NCBI GenBank assembly: GCA_934670175.1
Contig: CAKUOX010000034.1
Location: 1-23,830, forward strand
Source of the DNA: an uncultured Clostridia bacterium
GTDB lineage: Bacteria > Bacillota > Clostridia > Christensenellales > Aristaeellaceae
Length of the DNA stretch: 23,830 bases
Direction of reading: 5' to 3'
In this document: in pieces, positions 1 through 7,310 of the stretch
Layout: each line of letters starts with the position of its first letter
Position numbering within the stretch: position 1 is the stretch's first letter
Translations under genes and position numbers: made by a program
The notes under the pieces: generated by a model
What the model was told of the DNA's origin: nothing
Databases searched by the model: none
What the model saw: the letters and a program-made list of their open reading frames with translations, nothing else

Positions 1-8
1 CCGGCTTC

Positions 9-231
9 CCGGCCAGCGACCCGGAAAACGCTGCACGTTTTCCTGATCGACATTCTATTACGATCGTCGCTGTCCGGTCAACGAAGCTCCGGCCAGCGAC
101 CCGGAAAAACGCTTTGCGTTTTCCTGATCGACATTCTATTGCGATCGTCGCTGTCCGGCTTCCCGGCCAGCGACCCGGAAAAACGCTGCACGTTTTCCTG
201 ATCGACATTCTATTGCGATCGTCGCTGTCGG
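9..231. repeat. Three tandem three-way-junction repeats
   Basis: Three near-identical units lie at 9-77, 89-158 and 163-231. Each starts CCGGCCAGCGAC and ends GTCGCTGTCCGG, which pair as a 12-bp outer stem with one mismatch (the third copy has lost one C near the end). Inside are two more hairpins: GGAAAACG/CGTTTTCC, and GATCG/CGATC around an 11-nt loop. The predicted fold is therefore a three-way junction. In copy 2 the first hairpin loop is changed so that the stem extends by one pair (CGC TTT GCG). The spacers carry TCAACGAAGC or GCTTC, which are partly complementary to each other. The units lie downstream of the CobW operon. They may be REP/BIME-like extragenic repeats or repeated small RNA elements; the function is unknown. 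Confidence 0.85.
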
Positions 232-282
232 TCAACGAAGCCGGGAAACACTTCACCTTTTCCTAATCCAATTATATCATAG

Positions 283-315
283 AAGCGCGCAAAGCGCAAG
301 GGGGCATGCGCGCTT
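283..315. terminator. Inverted repeat after the CobW operon, possible terminator
   Basis: AAGCGCGC at 283-290 pairs with GCGCGCTT at 308-315 around a 17-nt loop. It lies just past the stop codon of the last minus-strand CobW gene. Read on the plus strand the stem is followed by TTTT; read on the minus strand the tail is only AT-rich (TATGATATAATT). It could end either transcript. The rest of 232-338 holds no gene that I can support. Confidence 0.35.
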
Positions 316-338
316 TTACGCCGTTTTCAGCCGCAGGA

Positions 339-1283
339 TCAGTTGGTAAAATACACCAGCTCTTCCTCCGGCGGGGCGGCGGGCTCGCGCTTTTCCTCAA
401 TGAGGATGAGCGCATCGCGGCCATGCAGCGGACTGAACGACGCCTCGGCCTTCGCGGTCAGGAAGATCCAGTCATTCGCGCCGGGCATTTTGTCCTGGTA
501 CCGGCAGAGGAAGCCGATGCCGCCAATGTCGTTGACGCAGCAGGTCATGGCGTGGCGGCCGAAAACGAAGCAGTGCTTGGGCATATCCTGCATGCGGAAG
601 GCGCGGCCGCGGGCGCGGATCGACTTGCCGTCGTAGCGCTCGGGGTGCTCCATTGCGTCCAGATAGAAGATGCCAAAGTCCTTATCGCCGATCTCGATGG
701 GCTGACGGTTGACGTCGTAGGGCAGATCCTCGTCGGAAACGCCGTCGTCCATGCTGCCGTCCGGATGCTCGAAGAAGATGCGGGCGGTGTTGTTCATGGC
801 CAGCGCCGCGCGGCGCCACTTGCTCTTGGGCGTATCGTCCGAGCAGCGGTTGAAGATGATCAGGTCGCCCTCCTGAATGCCGTCCGCCATGTACTGGCGC
901 ATGTTCTTCAGGTACAGCTCGAAGGTGGTAGCGTCGATCAGGGTGATGATCTGCGCCAGCTCCCAGTTTTCCGGCTTTTTGGCGGAATACAGCGTGCTGA
1001 GCAGCCAGGTGGCGTTGTATTCGATCAACACGCGCTCGGGCCTGTATTTTTTGTCCAGCTGGATCAGCTTGTCTCCGGCCATGTCCTCAGGCGATTCGAG
1101 GTTCACCATCACCGTGTTGCACTTTTTCAGCAGCTCCGGTTCGTATTCTTCCTCGCCCTCCTCACAGACCAGCAGCAGCGTGCGCTCGCCCTCGGAAAAG
1201 CCCTCGTCGGTCAGCATTTCGCGCATGAACTTCGTCTTGCCGCTCTCCAGGAAGCCGGTCACAATATAAACAGCAGCGTCCAT
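339..1283 (-). CDS. Degenerate CobW-type GTPase fused to a YcgQ/DUF1980-like C-terminal domain
   Basis: A 314-residue protein. The N-terminus carries a P-loop, GFLESGKT (residues 10-17), in the place of the GFLGAGKTT of CobW/ZNG1-type GTPases, and the fold-like strand pattern continues to about residue 170. The usual CxCC metal motif is absent, and the NKxD guanine-specificity motif appears as FNRC (144-147), so GTP binding or specificity may be altered. From about residue 205 the sequence changes to a pattern I associate with the C-terminal domain of YcgQ/TIGR03943 proteins: YDGKSIRARGRAF, then GRHAMTCCVND (242-252) with a CC pair, then IGFLC and a proline-rich end with VYF. The gene starts 15 nt after the upstream CobW gene, so the two are probably co-transcribed and share a role in metal handling. 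The domain assignment is from memory of the family. Confidence 0.72.
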   Translation of the reverse strand: MDAAVYIVTGFLESGKTKFMREMLTDEGFSEGERTLLLVCEEGEEEYEPELLKKCNTVMVNLESPEDMAGDKLIQLDKKYRPERVLIEYNATWLLSTLYSAKKPENWELAQIITLIDATTFELYLKNMRQYMADGIQEGDLIIFNRCSDDTPKSKWRRAALAMNNTARIFFEHPDGSMDDGVSDEDLPYDVNRQPIEIGDKDFGIFYLDAMEHPERYDGKSIRARGRAFRMQDMPKHCFVFGRHAMTCCVNDIGGIGFLCRYQDKMPGANDWIFLTAKAEASFSPLHGRDALILIEEKREPAAPPEEELVYFTN

Positions 1284-1298
1284 AGTATCCAGCGCTCC

Positions 1299-2480
1299 TT
1301 ACAGCTTGAACAGCGCCTTGAGCGCCTCTTCGTTGATCTTCGTGCCGATCACGCACAGGCGGCCGGTGTAGTCGGCGCTGCCATAGCGAAGGTCGGCCTC
1401 GCCGGGCACATAGTCAAAGTGCAGCCAGCGGCCGTCCGTGAGCGGCAGGATGCCCTTTGCACGCAGAATCGGGCCATAGGTGCGCTCGTCCTCCAGCTTT
1501 TCCAGCGCCGCGCGAATATCGGCCTCTTCGAACTTCTTGGGCGTCTCCACGCCGATGTTCTGGAAGACCTCGTCCGCATGGTGGTGGCCGTGGTGGTCAT
1601 GATGGCAGCCGCAGCCGCATTCGCCGTCGTGGTGATGGTGATGCTCATGCTCGTCATCGTCGTCGTCATCATCGTGATGATGGTGCTCGTGATCGCGGCA
1701 GCAGCATTCGCCGTCGTGATGGTGGTGATGCTCGTGCTCGTCGTCATCGTCATCATCGTGATGGTGGTGTTCATGATCGTGGCCGTGGCAGCAGCATTCA
1801 TCGTCGTGGTGATGGTGAGGCTCGTGCTCGTCGTCATCATCGTCATCGTGATGGTGGTGCGCGTCGCCGTCGCTGAGCAGGCTCCTGGCGCTTTCGATCA
1901 CCTCGAGCAGCTGATCGGCGGTCAGCTCGTCCCACGGGGTCGTGACGATGCGGGCGTGCGCGTTGTAGCCGCGCAGCAGCTCCACGCATTTTTCGATGCG
2001 ATCCTCGCTGGCGGTCTGCGTGCGGCTGAGGATGATGGTTTCGGCGTTTTCGATCTGGTCAATGAAGAATTCGCCGAAGTTGCGCGCGTACATGCGGCAT
2101 TTGCCAACGTCCGCTACGGTGGCGCTGCCCTCGAGCGTCAGCGCGTGATCCTCCATCAGCTCCGTAACGACCTTGCGAATGTCGGAGAGCTTGCCCACGC
2201 CGGAGGGCTCGATGATGATGCGGTCGGGATCATATTTTTCGATCAGTTCAGTCAGCGCCCTGTGGAAATCGCCCACCAGCGTGCAGCAGATGCAGCCGGA
2301 GTTCAGCTCGGTGATCTGGATGCCGCTGTCCTTCATGAAGCCGCCGTCCACGCCCACTTCGCCGTATTCGTTTTCCAGCAATACCACTTTTTCATTTTTC
2401 AGCGAGCCGCCCAGCAGCTTTTTGATGAGCGTGGTTTTGCCCGCGCCGAGGAAACCGGAAATAATGTTGATTTTTGTCAT
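1299..2480 (-). CDS. CobW/ZNG1-family GTPase metallochaperone with His/Asp/Cys-rich insert
   Basis: A 393-residue CobW-type G3E GTPase. The N-terminal GTPase domain has the P-loop GFLGAGKTT (9-17), the GCICC metal-binding motif (62-66) and the EPSG switch (91-94). The NKxD element is replaced by SRTQ (152-155). Residues 208-301 are almost entirely His, Asp, Glu and Cys, arranged as three repeats of about 28-30 residues (HHHHDDDDDDEHE, a His run, then an ECCC or ECGC cluster). Residues from about 302 form the CobW C-terminal domain (YGPILRAKGILP, WLHFDYVPG). This family inserts or stores zinc, cobalt or nickel for client enzymes in the cytosol; the metal cannot be read from sequence, although the insert suits zinc or nickel. 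It is the first gene of a two-gene operon; ATG at 2480 is preceded by GGTGA at 6 nt. No Zur-type operator was recognised. Confidence 0.88.
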   Translation of the reverse strand: MTKINIISGFLGAGKTTLIKKLLGGSLKNEKVVLLENEYGEVGVDGGFMKDSGIQITELNSGCICCTLVGDFHRALTELIEKYDPDRIIIEPSGVGKLSDIRKVVTELMEDHALTLEGSATVADVGKCRMYARNFGEFFIDQIENAETIILSRTQTASEDRIEKCVELLRGYNAHARIVTTPWDELTADQLLEVIESARSLLSDGDAHHHHDDDDDDEHEPHHHHDDECCCHGHDHEHHHHDDDDDDEHEHHHHHDGECCCRDHEHHHHDDDDDDDEHEHHHHHDGECGCGCHHDHHGHHHADEVFQNIGVETPKKFEEADIRAALEKLEDERTYGPILRAKGILPLTDGRWLHFDYVPGEADLRYGSADYTGRLCVIGTKINEEALKALFKL

Positions 2481-2534
2481 GCTTAGTCACCTGTCCCAAT
2501 GTACATTCCGGCCTGCTTCCAGCAGACCACTTCT

Positions 2535-2563
2535 ATAATAGACCATGAAATTGCATTTGTCAT
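2535..2563 (-). promoter_or_regulatory. Promoter of the CobW operon
   Basis: On the minus strand ATGACA (2558-2563) and TATTAT (2535-2540) are separated by exactly 17 bp, each one base from consensus. The start codon of the CobW GTPase lies about 50 nt downstream. The spacer overlaps an imperfect palindrome (ATGAAAT...ATTTGTCAT) that could be an operator, but I cannot assign a regulator. Confidence 0.6.
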
Positions 2564-2607
2564 GCGTATGGGGAAGAATTCACCAAATCATCATATTTCC
2601 CCCACAT

Positions 2608-3081
2608 TCACGCGCGCCTGCGCCTGCGGTGAGCGCGAATGAGTCCGCGCAGCGCCAGCACCGCCAGCAGCCCCAGCAGCGCGCCGCCGCTGTCGATCAG
2701 CATGTCGCGAAGCTCGCAGCTGCGCCCATCGGCAAAGCGCTGGCTGTATTCGTTTGCCGCCGCCATCAGCGCGCAGCTCAGCGCCGCAGCCAGGGCGCCG
2801 CGCCACGGCCTGCGCGCCGTTCGCATCATTGCCAGCGTCAGCAGGAAGCCCTCCACCGCAAAGATGCCAAAGTGCGCGAGCTTGCGCAGCGCCGGTTCAA
2901 GCGCCGCAGGCTGAAGGTGCAGAAAGCGGAAGAGGTGCAGCACAATTCTGGTGAACCAGCCGCTGAGCGCGCTGGAATCCACGCCCGATTGCGTGGACAG
3001 GAAGAACAGCACGCCGATCCACAGGATCGCCGCGACCCACAGTGCGGCGGTCAGCGCTGAGGAATGATGTCGTTTGCTCAA
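2608..3081 (-). CDS. VanZ-family membrane protein
   Basis: The TTG at 3081 is chosen as start because GGAGG (3089-3093) lies 7 nt upstream; an ATG at 3156 in the same frame has no such site and would add a non-hydrophobic lead. The resulting 157-residue protein has hydrophobic segments near residues 10-32, 75-95, 100-115 and 135-152. It shows the VanZ signatures: FFLSTQSG after the first membrane segment, RKLAHFGIFAVEGFLL in the middle, and NEYSQRFADGRSCELRDMLIDS near the end, in which the E, Q, R and D residues are the conserved ones. The family takes its name from a teicoplanin-resistance gene, but most members are of unknown function and this copy is not in a van cluster. It is transcribed away from pstS. 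Confidence 0.85.
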   Translation of the reverse strand: MSKRHHSSALTAALWVAAILWIGVLFFLSTQSGVDSSALSGWFTRIVLHLFRFLHLQPAALEPALRKLAHFGIFAVEGFLLTLAMMRTARRPWRGALAAALSCALMAAANEYSQRFADGRSCELRDMLIDSGGALLGLLAVLALRGLIRAHRRRRRA

Positions 3082-3193
3082 AATGCAGCCTCCATAAAGG
3101 ATTTTTATCCTCAATAATATGCTGCTTAGACGAAAAAAGCATGCCGCCGGCTGCATGGCTTACCAAAGATTAACAATTTGAAAGCCGAATTAT

Positions 3194-3248
3194 CTGACAT
3201 ACATTTGACCTTACAGCGGTTTTGCATTTGACAGGCGCGCCCTATCAT
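3194..3248 (+). promoter_or_regulatory. Pho-box promoter of pstS
   Basis: CTGACA (3194), TTGACC (3205) and TTGACA (3228) are direct repeats at 11- and 23-bp steps, followed after 9 bp by TATCAT (3243-3248) as the -10. A degenerate repeat fills the gap at 3217. PhoP/PhoB-type regulators bind direct repeats with an 11-bp period that replace the -35 element. The same geometry occurs before pstC and before the HAD phosphatase. Confidence 0.75.
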
Positions 3249-3307
3249 GATAGCCGTCGGAAGGAAAAAATCAGAAAAAGAGAGATCCGATGTTGAAAGG
3301 AGAAATT

Positions 3308-4114
3308 ATGATGAAGAAGATTATCAGTATTCTGCTTACGGTGATTCTGGCCTGCGCGCTGAGCGTATCCGCGCTGGCAGACGGCAGCGTTTCGACCGAC
3401 GGCTCCACCTCCATGGAAAAGGTGATCGGAGCGCTGGGCGAGTACTTTATGGAACAGAATCCGGGCGTGAGCTTTACCTACAACCCCACCGGCTCCGGCT
3501 CCGGCATCACCGCCGTGGCGGAGGGCCGCTGCGACATCGGCCTGTCCAGCCGCAGCCTGAAGGACGATGAAAAGGCGCAGGGTCTGCAGGAGACCGTGCT
3601 GGCGCTGGACGGCATCGCGATCATCGTCAATCCTGCCAATCCGGTAGCGGATCTCGACCTTGAGACCATCGCGAAGATCTACACGGGCGAGATCACCAAC
3701 TGGAAGGACGTCGGCGGCGACGACGGCGAGATCGTGGTCATCGGCCGCGAGGCCGGCAGCGGCACGCGCGACGGCTTCGAATCCATCACCGATACCAAGG
3801 ACGCCTGCGCCTATCGTCAGGAGCTGACCTCGACCGGCGACGTGATCGCCACCGTGGCGCAGAACCCGAACGCCATTGGCTACGCCTCCCTGGCCGCCAT
3901 CAAGGACAGCGTGAAGGCGCTGAGCGTGAACGGCGTGGTGCCCAGCGAGGAGACCGTGAAGGACGGCAGCTACCTGGTGCAGCGCCCCTTCGTGCTGGTC
4001 ACCCGTACGGACGAAGCGCTGAGCGCGGACGCACAGAAGTTCTTCGACTTCGCCACCTCCGCCGACGCGGCTGAGATCATCGCCGCTGCGGGCGCGGTTG
4101 CGGTCGCGGAATAA
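3308..4114 (+). CDS. pstS: Phosphate ABC transporter substrate-binding protein PstS
   Basis: A 268-residue exported phosphate-binding protein. The start at 3308 (or the adjacent ATG at 3311) follows AAAGGAG; an upstream ATG at 3290 precedes that site and is not preferred. Residues 1-24 form a signal peptide (MMKK, then a hydrophobic core, ending SALA before DG). A Cys at residue 16 leaves lipoprotein processing possible, although the lipobox is poor. The mature protein has the PBP_like_2 pattern with phosphate-contacting loops: STSMEK (34-39), TGSGSG (61-66), SRSLKDDE (81-88) and AGSGTRDGFE (149-158). It captures phosphate outside the membrane and hands it to PstC/PstA, which are encoded downstream after a terminator and one unrelated gene. 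That fits the common pattern of making the binding protein in excess. Confidence 0.95.
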   Translation: MMKKIISILLTVILACALSVSALADGSVSTDGSTSMEKVIGALGEYFMEQNPGVSFTYNPTGSGSGITAVAEGRCDIGLSSRSLKDDEKAQGLQETVLALDGIAIIVNPANPVADLDLETIAKIYTGEITNWKDVGGDDGEIVVIGREAGSGTRDGFESITDTKDACAYRQELTSTGDVIATVAQNPNAIGYASLAAIKDSVKALSVNGVVPSEETVKDGSYLVQRPFVLVTRTDEALSADAQKFFDFATSADAAEIIAAAGAVAVAE

Positions 4115-4134
4115 AGCCGGACAGGCAAAATGGC

Positions 4135-4213
4135 AGTGGACGGGGAAGCGAGCTTCCCCGTCCACTTGCTTGTCAAAAGTTTTTTTGACAAGCTAAGGAG
4201 CGGCAACGCTCCT
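4135..4213 (+). terminator. Three stacked hairpins ending the pstS transcript
   Basis: Hairpin 1 is a 14-bp perfect stem at 4136-4149/4152-4165. Hairpin 2 is an 11-bp stem, GCTTGTCAAAA (4168-4178) with TTTTGACAAGC (4183-4193). Hairpin 3 is AGGAGCG (4196-4202), loop GCAA, CGCTCCT (4207-4213), followed by the T-rich CATTTGTGTTTT. Together they separate pstS from the riboflavin kinase gene and may also stabilise the pstS mRNA 3' end. Confidence 0.8.
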
Positions 4214-4230
4214 CATTTGTGTTTTGGGGC

Positions 4231-4259
4231 TTGCCGATAGGCCGGATACGGTGTACAAT
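4231..4259 (+). promoter_or_regulatory. Promoter of the riboflavin kinase gene
   Basis: TTGCCG (4231-4236) and TACAAT (4254-4259) are separated by 17 bp. The start codon at 4284 would be about 18 nt from the transcription start, leaving no room for an FMN riboswitch. Confidence 0.6.
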
Positions 4260-4283
4260 GGCGAAATGAGGGAGGCGACGGGT

Positions 4284-4673
4284 ATGGAGATTATCGAGCC
4301 GATGGTATTGAGCGGACATGTGGCGCACGGACGCGGGCTGGGGCACCGTCACGGCTTTCCCACGGCGAACCTGTGCCTTGACGCGGGGCAGACGCTGCCG
4401 CGCGCGGGGGTATATGCCTCCGAGGCGGAGATCGGCGGGCGGCTGTACGCAGGCATCACCAACGTCGGCACGCGTCCCACGGCGGACGATTCGCCGGAGG
4501 TCACCGTGGAGACCTGGTTTCCCGACCTCACCGCAGACCTGTACGGCCAGCCGCTGCGGCTGACGCTGCGCGCCTACCTGCGCGAGATACGGCGCTTTGC
4601 CGATCTGGACGCGCTCAAGCACCAGATCGACGCGGACTGCGAGGTCGTGCGCTCGGTGATCCGCGGCGCTTGA
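4284..4673 (+). CDS. Stand-alone riboflavin kinase
   Basis: A 129-residue protein that makes FMN from riboflavin and ATP in the cytosol. The start at 4284 is chosen because GGGAGG (4270-4275) lies 8 nt upstream. It matches the riboflavin kinase domain that usually forms the C-terminal half of bifunctional RibF: SGHVAHGRGLGHRHGFPTAN (10-29) for nucleotide binding, AGVYAS (41-46), TNVGTRPT (59-66), DLYGQPLRL (85-93), LREIRRF (99-105) and LDALKHQIDAD (108-118). The FAD synthetase half is missing, and the length is close to that of the kinase domain alone. The family's usual catalytic region VEvH appears here as VETWFPD (75-81). It sits between pstS and pstC with its own promoter, so it is probably not part of the phosphate response. 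Confidence 0.88.
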   Translation: MEIIEPMVLSGHVAHGRGLGHRHGFPTANLCLDAGQTLPRAGVYASEAEIGGRLYAGITNVGTRPTADDSPEVTVETWFPDLTADLYGQPLRLTLRAYLREIRRFADLDALKHQIDADCEVVRSVIRGA

Positions 4674-4687
4674 CATTCCCTACACAT

Positions 4688-4742
4688 CTGACATGGATTT
4701 GACATTTGCCGGATTCCTGATTTGACAGAAAGTTGATATGAT
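4688..4742 (+). promoter_or_regulatory. Pho-box promoter of the pstC operon
   Basis: CTGACA (4688), TTGACA (4699) and TTGACA (4722) are spaced 11 and 23 bp, with TATGAT (4737-4742) 9 bp after the last. A weaker repeat, GGATTCCTGAT, starts at 4711. The geometry is identical to the pstS promoter although the intervening bases differ. It should drive pstC through phoR, giving autoregulation. Confidence 0.78.
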
Positions 4743-4795
4743 ATTCCCGAAAACCGGAGCGGCGCGCATGCCGCTGGCGGGAGGAGGGAGCGCAG

Positions 4796-5665
4796 GTGAA
4801 GCGCGGAAAGCATGGCTTTGAAACGGCGGTGCACGGCATATTCCTGGTTTTGGGATTGATCACCGTGGGCTGCGTGCTTCTGATTACGGTCTATCTGGTG
4901 GCGGCGGGCATACCCGCCATACGGGAGATCGGTTTAACGAAATTTCTGTTTGGCAAAAAATGGGCGTCCACGGCGGCGGAGCCGTCCTTTGGCATACTGC
5001 CCTTCATATTGACCAGCGTGTACGGCACGGCGGGTGCGATGCTCATCGGCGTGCCGGTGGGTTTTTTGACGGCGGTGTATCTGGCCAAGGCCGCGCCGCC
5101 GCGCGTGCGCGCCGTGATGCAGAGCGCGGTGAGCCTGCTGGCGGGCATTCCTTCGGTGGTGTACGGCCTGGTGGGCATGCTGGTGCTGGTGCCGGGCATA
5201 CGCCGCATCTTCGGCATCGCCGACGGCGCGAGCCTGCTGGCGGCGATGATCGTGCTGGCGATCATGATACTGCCGTCGATCATCAAGGTATCGGTGACGG
5301 CGCTGGAGGCCGTGCCCCGCGAATATGAGGACGCTTCGCTGGCGCTGGGCGCCACCCCGGTGGAGACCTGGTTCCGCGTATCGGTGCCGGCGGCGCGCAG
5401 CGGCGTCGCGGCGGCGGTGGTGCTGGGCGTGGGGCGCGCGATCGGCGAGGCCATGGCGGTGATGATGGTTTCAGGCAATGTGCCGAACATGCCGTCGCTG
5501 TTTCAGAGCGTGCGCTTCCTGACGACGGCGGTCGCCAGCGAAATGTCCTATGCGAGCGGGCTGCAGCGTCAGGCGCTGTTTTCCATTGCGCTGGTGCTGT
5601 TCCTGTTCATCATGCTGATCAACGCGGCGCTGAATTTCTTCCTCAAGCGCAGCAGGGAGGGCTGA
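4796..5665 (+). CDS. pstC: Phosphate ABC transporter permease PstC
   Basis: A 289-residue inner-membrane permease that forms the phosphate channel with PstA. The GTG start at 4796 has the purine tract GAGGAGGGAG (4781-4790) just upstream. Hydrophobic segments lie near residues 13-38, 68-97, 108-134, 146-170, 203-227 and 260-282. The EAA coupling loop that contacts the ATPase is visible at 176-192 (EYEDASLALGATPVETW). The motif AGIPSVVYGLVGM (116-128) is shared with PstA and typical of Pst permeases. It is the first gene of the operon and is followed by pstA after 5 nt. Confidence 0.95.
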   Translation: MKRGKHGFETAVHGIFLVLGLITVGCVLLITVYLVAAGIPAIREIGLTKFLFGKKWASTAAEPSFGILPFILTSVYGTAGAMLIGVPVGFLTAVYLAKAAPPRVRAVMQSAVSLLAGIPSVVYGLVGMLVLVPGIRRIFGIADGASLLAAMIVLAIMILPSIIKVSVTALEAVPREYEDASLALGATPVETWFRVSVPAARSGVAAAVVLGVGRAIGEAMAVMMVSGNVPNMPSLFQSVRFLTTAVASEMSYASGLQRQALFSIALVLFLFIMLINAALNFFLKRSREG

Positions 5666-5670
5666 TATTT

Positions 5671-6531
5671 ATGAAGAGCCGTATGCGGACGAAAAAGAAG
5701 GTCTATCTGGGACTGCTGCGGGCGCTGATGTATCTGGCCGCGGGGCTGACGGCGGCGCTGGTGCTGTTTCTGATCGTCTATGTGCTGATCAAGGGCGTGC
5801 CGAATATCTCCTGGGAGCTGCTGAGCACGAAGCCCAGCTACCTGAGCGGGTGCATCGGCATATTGCCGGATATATTGAACACGCTGTATGTGGTTGTGGC
5901 GACGCTGCTGATCGTGCTGCCGCTGGGCGTGGGCGCGGCGATCTATCTGACGGAATACGCCTCGAACCGCCGGCTGGCGGGCATGATCGAATATGCGGCG
6001 GAGACGCTTTCAGGCATACCGTCGATCATCTACGGCCTGGTGGGCATGCTGTTCTTCTGCCAGTTTCTGGATATGCAGACCTCGCTGCTGGCGGGCGCGC
6101 TGACGCTGGTAATCATGAACCTGCCCACGATTATGCGCACCACGCAGGAGAGCCTGAAAACGGTGCCGCAGAGTTACCGCGAGGGCGCGTTCGGCCTGGG
6201 CGCGGGCAAGTGGCGCGTGATCCACACGGTGGTGCTGCCCGGCTGCGTGGACGGCGTGATCACGGGCTGCATACTGACCGTGGGGCGCATTCTGGGCGAA
6301 TCGGCGGCGCTGCTGTTCACGGCGGGCTTTGCCCACGCGCTCAACGGCTTCTTTGAGGGACTGGGCAGCGCGGGCGCGACGCTCACGGTGGCGCTGTATG
6401 TGTACGCCAAGGAGCAGGGCGAGTTCGGCGTGGCCTTCGCCATTGCGGCGATACTGATGGTGCTGACGCTGATAATCAATCTGGCGGCGGATCTGGTGGG
6501 GCGCTACTTTAAGCGGCGCAGAGAATTCTGA
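5671..6531 (+). CDS. pstA: Phosphate ABC transporter permease PstA
   Basis: A 286-residue partner permease of PstC. ATG at 5671 follows GGGAGG (5655-5660). A basic N-terminus (KSRMRTKKK) leads into a first membrane segment at about 18-41, with others near 72-93, 112-131, 137-153, 192-215 and 250-272. The EAA loop is at 168-184 (SYREGAFGLGAGKWRVI), and SGIPSIIYGLVGM (114-126) repeats the Pst permease motif seen in PstC. The gene lies between pstC and pstB, each only a few bases away, so the three are translated from one message. Confidence 0.95.
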   Translation: MKSRMRTKKKVYLGLLRALMYLAAGLTAALVLFLIVYVLIKGVPNISWELLSTKPSYLSGCIGILPDILNTLYVVVATLLIVLPLGVGAAIYLTEYASNRRLAGMIEYAAETLSGIPSIIYGLVGMLFFCQFLDMQTSLLAGALTLVIMNLPTIMRTTQESLKTVPQSYREGAFGLGAGKWRVIHTVVLPGCVDGVITGCILTVGRILGESAALLFTAGFAHALNGFFEGLGSAGATLTVALYVYAKEQGEFGVAFAIAAILMVLTLIINLAADLVGRYFKRRREF

Positions 6532-6545
6532 TAGTGCGGAGGATA

Positions 6546-7310
6546 ATGGAAAATATGAGCGATATTATATCGGTGAAGGATCTGTGCCTGTGGTACGGGC
6601 AGCATCAGGCGCTGAAGGACGTGAGCATCGAGATTCCCGAGAAGAGCATCACGGCGCTGATCGGCCCCTCGGGCTGCGGCAAATCGACCTTTCTGAAGAC
6701 GCTGAACCGCATGAACGATCTGGTGCCGGACGTGAAGATCAGCGGCAGTGTGAAGTACAGGGATGAGGACATCTTCGCGCCGTCTGCGGACGTGAACGAG
6801 CTGCGGCGGCAGATCGGCATGGTGTTTCAGAAGCCGAATCCGTTTCCGATGAGCATCTACGACAACATTGCCTACGGCCCGCGCACCCACGGCATAAAAT
6901 CCCGCGCGAAGCTGGATGACATTGTGGAGCGTTCGCTGCGCGGCGCAGCCATTTGGGACGAGGTGAAGGACAGGCTGAAAAAGAACGCGCTGGGGCTTTC
7001 CGGCGGCCAGCAGCAGCGCCTCTGCATCGCGCGGGCGCTGGCGGTGGAGCCGCAGGTATTGCTGATGGACGAGCCGACCAGCGCGCTCGACCCGATCTCC
7101 ACCTCGAAGATCGAAGAGCTGGCCATGCAGCTGAAGGAGAAATACACGATCGTGATCGTGACGCACAACATGCAGCAGGCCGTGCGCATATCGGATTATA
7201 CGGCGTTTTTCCTGCTGGGCGAGCTGGTGGAATGCGGCGGCACGGAGAAGCTGTTCTCCCAGCCGGAGGATAAGCGCACCGAGGACTATATTACGGGGAG
7301 GTTCGGTTGA
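6546..7310 (+). CDS. pstB: Phosphate ABC transporter ATPase PstB
   Basis: A 254-residue ATPase that powers the Pst transporter. Walker A is GPSGCGKST (40-48), the Q-loop with the PstB-specific tail is GMVFQKPNPFPMSIYDNIAY (91-110), the signature is LSGGQQQR (151-158), Walker B is VLLMDEP (171-177), and the switch histidine is H207. The start is uncertain: GGAGG at 6538-6542 is 3 nt from ATG 6546 and 12 nt from the in-frame ATG 6555 (MSDIISV). The stop codon overlaps the phoU start by one base, which suggests coupling. With PhoU it also transmits phosphate sufficiency to the sensor kinase encoded further down. Confidence 0.95.
   Translation: MENMSDIISVKDLCLWYGQHQALKDVSIEIPEKSITALIGPSGCGKSTFLKTLNRMNDLVPDVKISGSVKYRDEDIFAPSADVNELRRQIGMVFQKPNPFPMSIYDNIAYGPRTHGIKSRAKLDDIVERSLRGAAIWDEVKDRLKKNALGLSGGQQQRLCIARALAVEPQVLLMDEPTSALDPISTSKIEELAMQLKEKYTIVIVTHNMQQAVRISDYTAFFLLGELVECGGTEKLFSQPEDKRTEDYITGRFG

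Noticed and set aside
1..240. CRISPR array
   Set aside because: Units are 69-70 bp with 4-11-bp spacers, not short repeats with unique spacers of 25-40 bp; no cas genes nearby.
306..2486. A 726-codon plus-strand open frame across both CobW genes
   Set aside because: It is antisense to two clear GTPase genes; its Ala/Val/Met-rich stretch is the mirror of the His/Asp repeats, and it matches no family.
3245..4165. 306-codon minus-strand open frame over pstS
   Set aside because: Shadow of a high-GC gene; pstS on the other strand has signal peptide, motifs and ribosome site.
4214..4283. FMN riboswitch before the riboflavin kinase gene
   Set aside because: The leader predicted from the promoter is under 20 nt and lacks the conserved FMN aptamer sequence.
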